Shown here: positions 24,955 through 34,027 of the stretch, in pieces
Layout: each line of letters starts with the position of its first letter
How positions within the stretch are numbered: position 1 is the stretch's first letter
Assembly (NCBI RefSeq): GCF_006740045.1
Contig: NZ_AP019749.1
Span: 1,135,001 to 1,199,000, forward strand
Direction: 5' to 3'
From: Comamonas terrigena NBRC 13299
Lineage (GTDB): Bacteria; Pseudomonadota; Gammaproteobacteria; Burkholderiales; Burkholderiaceae_C
DNA: 64,000 nucleotides
Translations under genes and position numbers: made by a program
The notes under the pieces: generated by a model
Database searches by the model: none
Told to the model about the DNA's origin: nothing
What the model saw: only the letters and a program-made list of their open reading frames with translations

Positions 24955-25935
24955 ATGAAAAATCAGGTTCTGCGTCGCACCGCCGTGGCCGCTGTCGCCA
25001 CCCTGGCCTGGAGCTGGTGCCTGGCCAGCCAGGCCGCCGAATGGCCCAGCAAGCCGCTGCGCGTGATCGTGCCTTCGGCGGCAGGCGGCAGCCCGGACAT
25101 CGTCACCCGGCTGCTGGGCAATGCCCTGTCCAAGCGTCTGGGCCAGGCCGTGGTGGTCGACAACCGCCCGGGTGCCGCCGGCAACATCGGCATGCAGGCC
25201 GTGATGACGGCCGTGCCCGACGGCTACACCCTGGGCTATGCCAACAACGCCACGCTGGCCACCAACCAGTTTCTGTTCGCCAACCTGCCCTATGACCCGG
25301 CCAAGCTGCTGCCGGTGATCGGCCTGGTGTCCACCCACAGCCTGCTGGTGGTGTCGCCGCGTCTGCCGGTGAAGACGGTGCAGGAGCTGGTGGGCTACGC
25401 CAAACAGCATCCGGGACAGCTGACCTTTGCCTCGGGCGGCAACGGCACGTCGGGCCACCTGGGGGCCGAAATGTTCAAGGTGCAGGCCGGCATCCAGGCG
25501 CTGCATGTGCCCTACAAGGGCGCTCCGCAGGCGATCAATGACCTGGTCGCCGGCAATGTGGACTTTCTGATCGACAACATCGCCTCCGTGGGGCCCATGG
25601 TGCAGGGCAAGCGCCTGCATGCCCTGGCGGTGACCTCGCGCACCCGCCTGGCCACCTTGCCCGATCTGCCCACGGTGGCCGAATCCGGGCTGCCCCAGTT
25701 CGAGGTGCGTGCCTGGGGCGGTCTGGTGATGCCGCCGGGCGCGCCTGCCGAGGCGGTGCAGCGCGTCAACAAGGAGATGAATGCGGTGCTGGCCGATCCC
25801 GAGGTGCGTGAGCAACTGGCCAAGATTGCCTTTGTGCCGCTGGGCGGCACGCCACAGGCCTTTGCCGAGCTGGTGCGCAGCGAGCGCGGCACCTGGCAGG
25901 ACATCGTGCGCAAGAGTGGCGCGCGCATTGATTGA
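24955..25935 (+). CDS. Bug/TctC-type periplasmic substrate-binding protein
   Basis: A 326-residue tripartite tricarboxylate transporter (TTT) receptor of the Bug family, abundant in Comamonadaceae and Bordetella. A Sec signal ends at ASQAAEWP near residue 26. Family motifs are VIVPSAAGGSPDIVTRLL, VVVDNRPGAAGNIG, SGGNGTSGHLGAEMF and VPYKGAPQAINDLVAGNVDF. No TctA or TctB membrane genes are next to it, which is common for Bug proteins. A GGAG site lies before the ATG. The ligand is unknown; the deacylase 11 bases downstream suggests an N-acyl amino acid or related carboxylate. A long pyrimidine-rich tract lies directly upstream. Confidence 0.93.
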   Translation: MKNQVLRRTAVAAVATLAWSWCLASQAAEWPSKPLRVIVPSAAGGSPDIVTRLLGNALSKRLGQAVVVDNRPGAAGNIGMQAVMTAVPDGYTLGYANNATLATNQFLFANLPYDPAKLLPVIGLVSTHSLLVVSPRLPVKTVQELVGYAKQHPGQLTFASGGNGTSGHLGAEMFKVQAGIQALHVPYKGAPQAINDLVAGNVDFLIDNIASVGPMVQGKRLHALAVTSRTRLATLPDLPTVAESGLPQFEVRAWGGLVMPPGAPAEAVQRVNKEMNAVLADPEVREQLAKIAFVPLGGTPQAFAELVRSERGTWQDIVRKSGARID

Positions 25936-25946
25936 GGATGCTGCAC

Positions 25947-27422
25947 ATGGAACTGCAAACCGAACAAGCCTTGCCTGACGGCATCTGGGATGTGCTGATC
26001 GAAGGGGGCGAAGTCATCGACGGCAGCAAACGCCCGCGCTTCAGGGCCGATGTGGGGGTGGTCGGCGACCGCATCGTGGCACTGGGGGATCTGCAGGGGC
26101 AGCCGGCACGGCTGCGCATCGATGCCCGGGGCAAGATCGTGGCGCCCGGTTTTATCGATGCCCACACCCACGACGACCACGCGGTGCTGTGCCAGCCGGA
26201 CATGGTCTTCAAGGTCTCGCAGGGGGTGACCACGGTGGTCACCGGCAACTGCGGCATCAGCCTGGCGCCGATGCGCGCGGGCCAGTCCTTGCCCGCGCCG
26301 CTGAACCTGCTGGGCGACGGCAGCCTGAGCTTTCCGACTTTCCGGGGCTATGTCGATGCGCTGAAGGCCCAGCCGGCCGCCGTCAACGTGGTGCCCATGG
26401 TGGGCCATGCCAATCTGCGCGTGCTGAGCATGGACGATCTGGGACACAGCGCCACCGCGCCGGAAGTGCAATCCATGCAGGCCCTGCTGGAGGAGGCCCT
26501 GGACGCGGGTGCCGTGGGCATGTCCACCGGCACCTACTACCCGCCTTCGGCGGCGGCCAGCACCGACGAGGTGATTGGCGTGTCGCGCCCGCTGGGGGCC
26601 CGGCAGGCGCTGTATGTGACGCACATGCGCAACGAGGCCGAGGGCTGCATGGCCTCCATCGAGGAGACCTTTGCCATTGGCGAGGCGGTGGACACGCCGG
26701 TGCTGATTTCGCACCACAAGCTGATGCGCGAGCCCAACTTCGGCCAGTCGACGGCTACGCTGGCGCGCATTGCCGAACAGATGCAGTGCCAGTGCGTGGC
26801 GCTGGACTGCTACCCCTACAACGCCAGCTCCACCATGCTGCACCTGGACGAGGCACGCTTGCAGGGCAAGGTGGTGATTGCTTCCAGCGGCAGCCACCCG
26901 GAGATGCGCGGCAAGGAGCTGGGGGATATTGCCGCGCTGTGGGGTGTGTCGCGGGCCGAGGCTTCGGCCCGCCTGCAGCCGGCCAGCGCCATCTACTTCA
27001 GCATGGACGAGGCAGACGTGCAGCGCATTCTGGCGTTCGAGCCGACGATGATCGGCTCCGATGGCATTCCCACCGGGGAGCTGCCCCACCCGCGCCTGTG
27101 GGGCACCTTCCCCCGCGTGCTGGGCCACTACAGCCGCGACGTGGGCCTGTTTCCACTGGAGACTGCGGTGTGGAAAATGACGGGCCTGACGGCCGGTGTC
27201 TTCGGTCTGGCGCATCGCGGCCAGGTGGCCCCCGGCTGTTTCGCCGATCTGACGGTGTTCGACCCGGTCACCGTGCGGGACCGCGCCAGCTACGACCAGC
27301 CCAAGCAGGCGGCCGAAGGCATTGACTGGGTGCTGGTCAACGGCCAGCCGGTCTACCAGGCGCAGGCCTGTACGGGAGCCCGCCCGGGCCGGGTGCTGGC
27401 GCGCACGGTGGAGGCCGCCTGA
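25947..27422 (+). CDS. N-acyl-D-amino-acid deacylase (D-aminoacylase family amidohydrolase)
   Basis: A 491-residue metal-dependent amidohydrolase that should release D-amino acids from N-acyl-D-amino acids. Visible ligands of the D-aminoacylase type are HTH in FIDAHTHDDHAV near residue 72, the cysteine of VTGNCGIS near 101, histidines in YVTHMRNE and LISHHKLM (near 230 and 258), and the aspartate of MIGSDGIP near 370. The ATG at 25947 is preferred over one at 25938 because a GAGG site lies 9 bases upstream of it. It follows the Bug gene by 11 bases, and a terminator closes the unit. Whether the acyl group is acetyl, formyl or other is not shown. Confidence 0.9.
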   Translation: MELQTEQALPDGIWDVLIEGGEVIDGSKRPRFRADVGVVGDRIVALGDLQGQPARLRIDARGKIVAPGFIDAHTHDDHAVLCQPDMVFKVSQGVTTVVTGNCGISLAPMRAGQSLPAPLNLLGDGSLSFPTFRGYVDALKAQPAAVNVVPMVGHANLRVLSMDDLGHSATAPEVQSMQALLEEALDAGAVGMSTGTYYPPSAAASTDEVIGVSRPLGARQALYVTHMRNEAEGCMASIEETFAIGEAVDTPVLISHHKLMREPNFGQSTATLARIAEQMQCQCVALDCYPYNASSTMLHLDEARLQGKVVIASSGSHPEMRGKELGDIAALWGVSRAEASARLQPASAIYFSMDEADVQRILAFEPTMIGSDGIPTGELPHPRLWGTFPRVLGHYSRDVGLFPLETAVWKMTGLTAGVFGLAHRGQVAPGCFADLTVFDPVTVRDRASYDQPKQAAEGIDWVLVNGQPVYQAQACTGARPGRVLARTVEAA

Positions 27423-27454
27423 GGACCTTGCCCGCAGCCCTGCGGCAGCCGGCA

Positions 27455-27490
27455 ATAAAAAAGGCCCATGCAGTGCGCATGGGCCTTTTG
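27455..27490. terminator. Bidirectional terminator between the deacylase and lactate permease genes
   Basis: AAAAGGCCCATGC and GCATGGGCCTTTT pair around a short loop, with A-run before and T-run after, so it can end both converging transcripts. Confidence 0.92.
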
Positions 27491-27509
27491 TCTGGTGCAA
27501 ACCAGGTGC

Positions 27510-29171
27510 TTAGTGGACGACCATCAGGTGGAACGGCCAGACATACGCCTGCAGCGTCACGAACAGACCCATCAGGCAGGCCAGTGCGATCGAGTGGAAG
27601 AACACATAGCGCAGGATGTCGCCTTCACGGTCGAACCAGCGGGTGGCGGTGGAGGCCACGACGATGGACTGTGCATCGATCATCTTGCCCATCACGCCGC
27701 CGGAGCTGTTGGCCGCGCCCATCAGGTTGGGCGACAGGCCCAGCTGCTCGGCTGCCACCTTCTGCATGCCGCCGAACAGCACGTTCGAAGCGGTGTCCGA
27801 ACCCGTCAGCGCCACGCCCAGCCAGCCCATCAAGGTGCCGAAGAAGGGGTAGAACACGCCGGTGTTGGCAAAGGCCAGACCCAGGGTGGTGTCGGTGCCG
27901 GAGTAGCGTGTCAGCGTACCCAGCGCCAGCATCAGCACAATGGTCAGCAGCGAGAAACGCACCAGCCAGATGGTCTTGAAGAACGTGCGCACGATGGCGA
28001 CCGGGTTGTACTTCATCACGAAGGCGCTGACGATGGCCGCCAACAGGATGGCGGTACCGGTGGCCGACAGCAGGTTCAGCGTGTAGACAGCGCCTTCCTT
28101 GGTCGGGCCAGCCACCACGGGGGGCATCTTCTCGATCAGGTTGTGCAGGCCGACCATGGGGAAGGCGGGGGCGAACAGGCTGTTCAGCCAGGCCTTGACC
28201 GGAGGCATGCCCCAGATGAACACGAAGACCGACAGGATGACCCAGGGGGTCCAGGCGGCGATCAGCGCGCTCTTGCTGTGCTGCACGCGGGGCTGGGGCG
28301 GCTTGGCTTCCGAGGCGCTGATGTCCTTGCCGCGGATGGCGGCCGAGGTCCAGATGTTCTTGGGTTTCCACACACGCAGGAAGCCCACCAGGCAGGCGAT
28401 GGAGACCAGCGCGGCGATGATGTCCACCAGTTCGGGGCCCATGAAGTTGGACACCAGGTACTGCGGAATCGCGAAGGACACACCGGCCACCAGAATGGCG
28501 GGCCAGATTTCCCACATCGCCTTGCGGCCGGCAAAGGCCCAGATCAGCCAGAAAGGAACCAGCACCGAGAAGAAGGGCAGCTGGCGGCCGATCATGGCCG
28601 TCACTTCCATCAGGTCGTAGCCGTGCACCTTGGCCAGCGTGATCACCGGCGTGCCCAGGGCGCCGAAGGCCACGGGAGCGGTGTTGGCGATCAGCGACAG
28701 GCCCGAAGCGGCCAGCGGCGAGAAGCCCAGGCCGATCAGGATGGCGGCGGTCACGGCCACGGGGGTGCCGAAGCCGGCTGCACCTTCAAAGAAGGCGCCA
28801 AACGAGAAAGCAATCAGCAGCAGCTGGATGCGGCGGTCTTCCGTGATGCCGGACAGCGAGTCCTGCAGCACCTTGAAGCTGCCGTTTTGCTCGGTCAGCT
28901 GGTGCAGGAAGATGATGTTCAGCACGATCCAGCCGATGGGCAGCAGGCCTGTGAACGCGCCAAACAGCGCGGCACGGCCGGCCATGTCGGCGGGCATGTT
29001 GTACACAAAGACGGAAATCAGCAGGGCGGCGACCAGGCCGGCGCCCGCCGCAATATGGGCTTTCATGTGCAGAAAGCCAAGACCCACCAGCATGACCACG
29101 ACCGGAATAGCAGCCAACAGCGTGGAAATCCACATGTTGCCCATCGGGTCATAGATTTGTTGCCAAACCAT
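27510..29171 (-). CDS. lldP: L-lactate permease (LctP/LldP family)
   Basis: Inner-membrane lactate (and possibly glycolate) importer of 553 residues with about 13 helices. Family motifs are AFSFGAFFEGAAGFGTPVAVTAAIL near residue 125, TAPVAFGALGTPV near residue 165, and GWLGVALTGSDTASNVLFGGMQ and LMGAANSSGGVMGKMIDAQSIVVA in the last third. It stands alone: no lactate dehydrogenase genes or LldR regulator are adjacent. The ATG at 29171 has a GGGAG site about 10 bases upstream. A short palindrome at 29248-29260 lies in its upstream region. Confidence 0.95.
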   Translation of the reverse strand: MVWQQIYDPMGNMWISTLLAAIPVVVMLVGLGFLHMKAHIAAGAGLVAALLISVFVYNMPADMAGRAALFGAFTGLLPIGWIVLNIIFLHQLTEQNGSFKVLQDSLSGITEDRRIQLLLIAFSFGAFFEGAAGFGTPVAVTAAILIGLGFSPLAASGLSLIANTAPVAFGALGTPVITLAKVHGYDLMEVTAMIGRQLPFFSVLVPFWLIWAFAGRKAMWEIWPAILVAGVSFAIPQYLVSNFMGPELVDIIAALVSIACLVGFLRVWKPKNIWTSAAIRGKDISASEAKPPQPRVQHSKSALIAAWTPWVILSVFVFIWGMPPVKAWLNSLFAPAFPMVGLHNLIEKMPPVVAGPTKEGAVYTLNLLSATGTAILLAAIVSAFVMKYNPVAIVRTFFKTIWLVRFSLLTIVLMLALGTLTRYSGTDTTLGLAFANTGVFYPFFGTLMGWLGVALTGSDTASNVLFGGMQKVAAEQLGLSPNLMGAANSSGGVMGKMIDAQSIVVASTATRWFDREGDILRYVFFHSIALACLMGLFVTLQAYVWPFHLMVVH

Positions 29172-29493
29172 GATTGAAACGCTCCCAAGTTATCTAAGTT
29201 GTTGCGGGCGCAATGGTCATCGGTGGCCTGTTTTCAAGGTCTAGTGGAAACCCTGGGTTTTGTCATCCTGAAGAAAATTTCAAAACCGTCATAAATACCT
29301 TCAATCTGCAAGTGGCATATGGACAGTCGGTTGTCAGCAATGCGGTGCGGAACTGGTGTGGGCAATGACTTCGGAATGCGCTGCAGGCGCCCGGAGTTGA
29401 CGCCCGCGCGACAGTTGGGGGCACTGCGGGCCGCCGCCGCACGGGTGCGCAGCGGCGGCTGGGGTTATGGGGGCATGCGCTATCGTGCGAACC
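29172..29493. other. Divergent intergenic region, lactate permease / FtsX-type permease
   Basis: No gene is seen. The half nearest lldP is AT-rich and holds the palindrome AAACCC-T-GGGTTT at 29248-29260, a possible operator about 80 bases upstream of the lldP ATG. The half nearest the permease gene is GC-rich and has no clear promoter. Confidence 0.45.
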
Positions 29494-32013
29494 ATGCACA
29501 TGGGTTTTTTGCAACTGGGCTGGCGCACGCTGTGGCGCGATGCGCGTGCGGGCGAGCTGCGCCTGCTGGTGATTGCCGTGGCGCTGGCGGTGGCGGCGCT
29601 CACCTCGGTGGCCTTCTTTGCCGACCGGCTGGAAGGCGGCCTGCAGCGCGATGCACGCCAGCTGCTGGGTGGCGATGTGGTGGTGGTCAGCGACAACGCC
29701 CCGCCGGCCGTGTTTGCCGAACAGGCCCGCCAGCGCGGCATGCGCACGGTGCAGACGCTCAGCTTTCCCACCATGGGCCGGGCACCGGACGCCAACGGCG
29801 GCGCGGCCAAGCTGGTGGCACTGAAGGTGGTGGATGCCGGCTATCCGTTGCGCGGTCAGTTGCAGACCGCGCAGGGGTTGGAGCAGCCCGGCGGGGTGAC
29901 CAGGGACATTCCTGCCCCGGGCACCGCCTGGGTCGAGGCCCCGCTGCTGGCCGCGCTGAATCTGAATGTGGGCGACAGCCTGCTGCTGGGCGACGCCAGC
30001 TTGCGCATCGCCCGCATCCTGACGGTGGAGCCTGACCGGGGCGCAGGCTTCATGGCCTTTGCCCCGCGGGTGATGATCCACGCCGCCGATGTACCGGTCA
30101 CTGGTCTGGTGCAGCCCGCCAGCCGCCTGACGTACCGCCTGGCCGTGGCCGGCGATACGGAGAGCGCCATCGCCGCCTATGCCCGCTGGGCCAGGGCGGA
30201 GGTCGAAAACCCTGCCTACCACGGACTGCGCGTGGAAGCCATGGACAGCGGCCGGCCCGAAATGAAGCAGACGCTGGAGCGGGCCGAGAAGTTTCTGAGC
30301 CTGGTGGCCCTGCTGGCCGCGCTGCTGTCGGCCGTGGCCGTGGCACTGGCAGCGCGCAGTTTTGCCGCTCGCCACCTGGATGCGGCCGCGCTCCTGCGTG
30401 TGCTGGGCTTGCCGCAGCGCCGCATTGCCGCCGCCTATGCGCTGGAGTTTGCGCTGGTGGGGCTGGTGGCCAGCGCCATCGGCGTGGCCATCGGCTGGGG
30501 TGTGCACCATGTGTTCGTCTGGCTGCTGGCGGGCCTGGTGGAGGCCGGCCTGCCCGCGCCCAGCGGCTGGCCGGTGGCCTTTGGCGTGGGCATGGGGCTG
30601 ACCTTGTTGCTGGCCTTTGGCCTGCCGCCGGTGCTGCAGCTGGCCCAGGTGCCCCCGCTGCGCGTGATCCGGCGTGAGCTGGGGGCGCTGCGGTCGGCAT
30701 CGGTGGGTGTGCTGGCCGTGGGCGTGGCCGGGTTTGCCGCACTGTTGATGGCGGTCAGCCAGGATGCCAAACTGGGCGGCATCGCCGTGGGCGGTTTTGC
30801 GGCCGCCACGCTGCTGTTTGCAGGCCTGGGCTGGTTGGCGGTACGGGCCTTGCGCCGCCTGGTCAATGAGGCCACGGCACCGCGCTGGCTGGTGCTGGCC
30901 ACGCGCCAGCTGTCGGCCCGGCCGGGTTATGCCGTGGTGCAGATCAGCAGCCTGGCCGTGGGCCTGCTGGCCCTGGTGCTGCTGGTGCTGCTGCGCACCG
31001 ACCTGGTGGCCAGCTGGCGCGCCGCCACGCCGCCGGATGCGCCCAATCGCTTTGTCATCAACATCCAGCCCGAGCAGACGCAGGACTTCCAGGCCGCGCT
31101 GCAGCGCGGCGGCGTGGCGCGCTACGATTGGTACCCCATGATCCGCGGCCGGCTGGTGCAGGTGAATGGCCGGGACGTGGCGCCTGCGGACTACGCCGAA
31201 GAGCGCGCCCAGCGCCTGGTGGACCGGGAATTCAATCTGTCCAACGCGCTGCAGGCGCCGGCGCACAACCCCATCACCGCCGGCCGCTGGACGCCCGGCG
31301 AGGCGGATGGTGCCAGCGTGGAAGAAGGCATTGCCAACACCCTGGGGCTGAAGCTGGGCGACCAACTGACCTTCGATGTAGGTGGGGTGCGGCATGCTGC
31401 GCGCATCACCAGCCTGCGCAAGGTGGACTGGGGCAGCATGCGGGCCAACTTCTTTGTGATGTTCCCGGTGGAGCAACTTGAAGGCGTGGCCACCACCTAT
31501 CTGGCGGCCTACCGTGCGCCGGACACCCCAGGCTTTGACAACGCCCTGGTCCGCGACTTCCCCAACATCACCAACGTGGACATGGCTGCCACCATCGCCC
31601 AGGTGCAGGGCGTGCTGAACCAGGTGATCCGGGCGGTGGAGTTCCTGTTTGCCTTCACGCTGGCGGCGGGGCTGGTGGTGTTGTTTGCTGCCGTCACGGC
31701 AACCCGCGAGGAGCGAGCACACGAATACGCGCTGATGCGCGCCATGGGGGCCCACAGCGGCTTGTTGCGCCAGGTGCAGCGGGCGGAGCTGGCCGGGGTG
31801 GGGCTGCTGGCCGGTGCCCTGGCCAGCGCCGTGGCCGTGGCCGTGGGCTGGGCGCTGGCGCGCTGGGTGTTTGAATTCACCTGGACCGCGCCGCTATGGG
31901 TGCCGCTGGCCGGCGCCCTGGCCGGTGCCGTGCTGGCACTGGCGGCCGGCTGGTGGGGACTGCGCGAGGTGCTCACCCGCCCGGTGATGGCCACGCTGCG
32001 GGAAGCCCAATAG
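29494..32013 (+). CDS. FtsX-like ABC transporter permease (YbbP family)
   Basis: An 839-residue inner-membrane protein with the YbbP layout: an N-terminal helix, a large periplasmic domain, a block of three or four helices (about 260-420), more helices near 390-500, a second periplasmic domain and three C-terminal helices with the FtsX-type motif EERAHEYALMRAMGAHSGLLRQVQ near 755. YbbP permeases usually pair with the YbbA ATPase, but no ATPase gene is in this window. The start is uncertain; ATGs at 29467 and 29500 are in the same frame. The substrate is unknown; relatives handle lipoproteins or lipids. Confidence 0.88.
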   Translation: MHMGFLQLGWRTLWRDARAGELRLLVIAVALAVAALTSVAFFADRLEGGLQRDARQLLGGDVVVVSDNAPPAVFAEQARQRGMRTVQTLSFPTMGRAPDANGGAAKLVALKVVDAGYPLRGQLQTAQGLEQPGGVTRDIPAPGTAWVEAPLLAALNLNVGDSLLLGDASLRIARILTVEPDRGAGFMAFAPRVMIHAADVPVTGLVQPASRLTYRLAVAGDTESAIAAYARWARAEVENPAYHGLRVEAMDSGRPEMKQTLERAEKFLSLVALLAALLSAVAVALAARSFAARHLDAAALLRVLGLPQRRIAAAYALEFALVGLVASAIGVAIGWGVHHVFVWLLAGLVEAGLPAPSGWPVAFGVGMGLTLLLAFGLPPVLQLAQVPPLRVIRRELGALRSASVGVLAVGVAGFAALLMAVSQDAKLGGIAVGGFAAATLLFAGLGWLAVRALRRLVNEATAPRWLVLATRQLSARPGYAVVQISSLAVGLLALVLLVLLRTDLVASWRAATPPDAPNRFVINIQPEQTQDFQAALQRGGVARYDWYPMIRGRLVQVNGRDVAPADYAEERAQRLVDREFNLSNALQAPAHNPITAGRWTPGEADGASVEEGIANTLGLKLGDQLTFDVGGVRHAARITSLRKVDWGSMRANFFVMFPVEQLEGVATTYLAAYRAPDTPGFDNALVRDFPNITNVDMAATIAQVQGVLNQVIRAVEFLFAFTLAAGLVVLFAAVTATREERAHEYALMRAMGAHSGLLRQVQRAELAGVGLLAGALASAVAVAVGWALARWVFEFTWTAPLWVPLAGALAGAVLALAAGWWGLREVLTRPVMATLREAQ

Positions 32014-32176
32014 GCGTTGCGACGGCCCGCAGGGCTTGGGGTGCGACGGCTTGTGTCGGCTGCAATGTACCCATGACCGTCGGGTGCGGATGCGGTCCTG
32101 GCACGGCCCGGTGCTGTCGCCGGTTTGCCAGCCGCAGCGGCGGTCAGCCCCGCCGCTGTAGCGGCACTGATTAAGA

Positions 32177-32201
32177 TGCCCCGTCGCCCCTGCACGGGGC
32201 A
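32177..32201 (+). other. Stem-loop between the FtsX-type permease and MFS genes
   Basis: TGCCCCGT at 32177-32184 and ACGGGGCA at 32194-32201 form an 8-base perfect stem with a 9-base loop. No T-run follows, so a terminator role is doubtful. Confidence 0.4.
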
Positions 32202-32245
32202 TTCACATTTCCAAGATCAGGCGCTGCAACGCAGCGGGGCAAGCC

Positions 32246-33469
32246 ATGGCACAGGGCGGGAACAGGGCGAACAACCGGACATTGGTGCTGCTGCTGGGCA
32301 GTACCCAGACGCTGTCCTGGGCTTCCAGCGTGTACCTGCCCGCCGTGCTGGCGCCGGCCATGGCGGCCGACCTGGCGGTGGCTCCGCCGGCGGTGTTTGC
32401 AGCGTTTTCCGCGGCGCTGGTGGTGACGGCGCTGTTGGGACCCAAGGCCGGGCGGCTGATCGACCAGCGCGGCGGCCGCCAGGTGCTGGGCGGCAGCCAC
32501 ATTGTCTTTGCCCTGGGTCTGGCAGCGCTGGCCTGGGCGCCTTCGCTGGCCTGGATGTGGGCCGCCTGGCTGTGGCTGGGCGTGGGCATGGCGCTGGGGC
32601 TGTACGAAGGCGCGTTTGCCACCATCGTGCGCATCAAGGGACGTGACGCCAAGACGGCCATCACCGGCGTGACATTGATTGCCGGTTTTGCCAGCACCGT
32701 GGGCTGGCCGCTGTCGGCATGGATGGCGACGGCCTGGGGCTGGCGGGAGGCCTGCCTGGCCTGGGCGGCGCTGCACCTGCTGCTGGGCCTGCCGCTGGCC
32801 GCCTGCCTGCCGGGGCGCGGCGTGCGGGCTGCGGACGTGGTGGCGGCGGATGCGCAGCCTGCGGCGGCAGCGCCTGCTGCCACTTCCGTGGCTTCCCAGT
32901 CCGCCGTGCCCTGGCGCGTCACGGCCTTGCTGGCCTTTGCCTTTGCGGCCTGCGGTTTCGTCACCAGTGCCGTGGCGTCGCACCTGCCCCAGTTGCTGCA
33001 ACTGCAGGGCCTGAGTCTGGGCGAGGCCGTGATGGTGGGGGCGCTGATCGGCCCTTCCCAGGTGGCCGCACGGCTGCTGGATTTTGTGGCCTTGCGCAGC
33101 GCTTCGCCGCTGTGGTCGGCGCGGTTGGCCGCACTGGCCCATGCGGCCGCGGTGCTGCTGCTGTGGGGGCTGGGCAACAAGGCGGCACCGGCGTTTGGTG
33201 TGGTGCACGGGGCGGGCAACGGCGTGCTGACCATTGCCCGGGGCACGCTGCCGCTGCAGCTGTACGGCCCGGCGGGGTACGGCCGCCAGATGGGCTGGAT
33301 CCACGCGCCCGGGCGCTTTGCCCAGGCGCTGGCTCCTTGGGGCTTTGGCTGGTGCATGCAGTGGTGGGGAGGCGCGGCCTTCGGGTTGACGCTGGCCCTG
33401 TCGCTGCTGGCCGGCGGGGCCTTGCTGGTGCTGGGCTGGAAGGCGCCTGCGGCAGAGCACACCACGTAG
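32246..33469 (+). CDS. MFS transporter
   Basis: A 407-residue major facilitator protein with 12 predicted helices. The loop 2-3 motif appears as GPKAGRLIDQRGGRQVLGG near residue 75, and the central loop (about 195-225) is Ala-rich and hydrophilic. It resembles small single-gene MFS permeases of Burkholderiales, and no substrate can be named. It lies 232 bases after the FtsX-type permease. Its stop codon sits inside a perfect hairpin at 33463-33482. The ribosome site is weak (GGGG before the ATG). Confidence 0.85.
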   Translation: MAQGGNRANNRTLVLLLGSTQTLSWASSVYLPAVLAPAMAADLAVAPPAVFAAFSAALVVTALLGPKAGRLIDQRGGRQVLGGSHIVFALGLAALAWAPSLAWMWAAWLWLGVGMALGLYEGAFATIVRIKGRDAKTAITGVTLIAGFASTVGWPLSAWMATAWGWREACLAWAALHLLLGLPLAACLPGRGVRAADVVAADAQPAAAAPAATSVASQSAVPWRVTALLAFAFAACGFVTSAVASHLPQLLQLQGLSLGEAVMVGALIGPSQVAARLLDFVALRSASPLWSARLAALAHAAAVLLLWGLGNKAAPAFGVVHGAGNGVLTIARGTLPLQLYGPAGYGRQMGWIHAPGRFAQALAPWGFGWCMQWWGGAAFGLTLALSLLAGGALLVLGWKAPAAEHTT

Positions 33470-33482
33470 GCTGTCCTACGTG
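33463..33482 (+). other. Perfect hairpin over the MFS stop codon
   Basis: CACGTAGG and CCTACGTG flank a 4-base loop and include the TAG stop of the MFS gene. A run of A follows in place of T, so it is not a standard terminator on this strand. Confidence 0.5.
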
Positions 33483-33527
33483 AAAAAAAGCACACCGGCG
33501 GCAGGCCATCGTGGCATGCTGAACGGC

Positions 33528-33893
33528 ATGACCATCTTGAACGCCACCCAACGTGAGCAGCTGCGCGCGACCCTGGAGGATCGCAAGGAAGTGCTGTTGC
33601 AGGAGCTGGAAGCCGTGCAGCACAGCCACCTGCGCCAGGCAGCCGATCCGGATGACCGGGTGGTGGATGACCCGGAAGAACAGGCGGAGCGCCTGACCGG
33701 CGAGGTGCTCAGCGATGCCGAAGCCCGGCGCGACCATGACGAGCTGGTGCTGGTGCGTGCGGCACTGGCCCGCATGGCCGAAGGCAGCTACGGCCTGTGC
33801 ATAGACTGCGGCAAGGCCATTGCCGTGCCGCGCCTGCTGGCCCACCCGGCAGCGGCACGCTGCATTGCCTGCCAGTCCCAGTTTGAGAAGTAG
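33528..33893 (+). CDS. DksA/TraR-type C4 zinc-finger protein
   Basis: A 121-residue protein with a helical hairpin in the first 75 residues and a C-terminal four-cysteine zinc finger, CIDCGKAI then ARCIACQ, separated by about 20 residues. This is the DksA/TraR layout; such proteins bind RNA polymerase in the secondary channel. It is shorter than true DksA (about 150 residues), and the acidic tip of the coiled coil differs, so a DksA-like accessory factor is more likely than DksA itself. The frame opens at 33480, but that part lies in the hairpin, so the ATG at 33528 is preferred. Confidence 0.83.
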   Translation: MTILNATQREQLRATLEDRKEVLLQELEAVQHSHLRQAADPDDRVVDDPEEQAERLTGEVLSDAEARRDHDELVLVRAALARMAEGSYGLCIDCGKAIAVPRLLAHPAAARCIACQSQFEK

Positions 33894-34027
33894 CCCGCAG
33901 GGCAGCGCCTACACTCCTGGGGTCGGGAAACCCTTGCGGCGTGGCAGCACTGCCCGCAGCGCTTTCCCTTGGCCTTTCCGTTCTGGGCGCCGTGGGCGAC
34001 CCGGGGCGCTTTCCGTGTTCTGCTGCT

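Noticed and set aside
29263..31755. An 830-codon minus-strand open frame opposite the FtsX-type permease
   Set aside because: The plus-strand permease has ordered helices and the FtsX-type motif; the antisense translation is rich in Gln, His and Arg with no fold.
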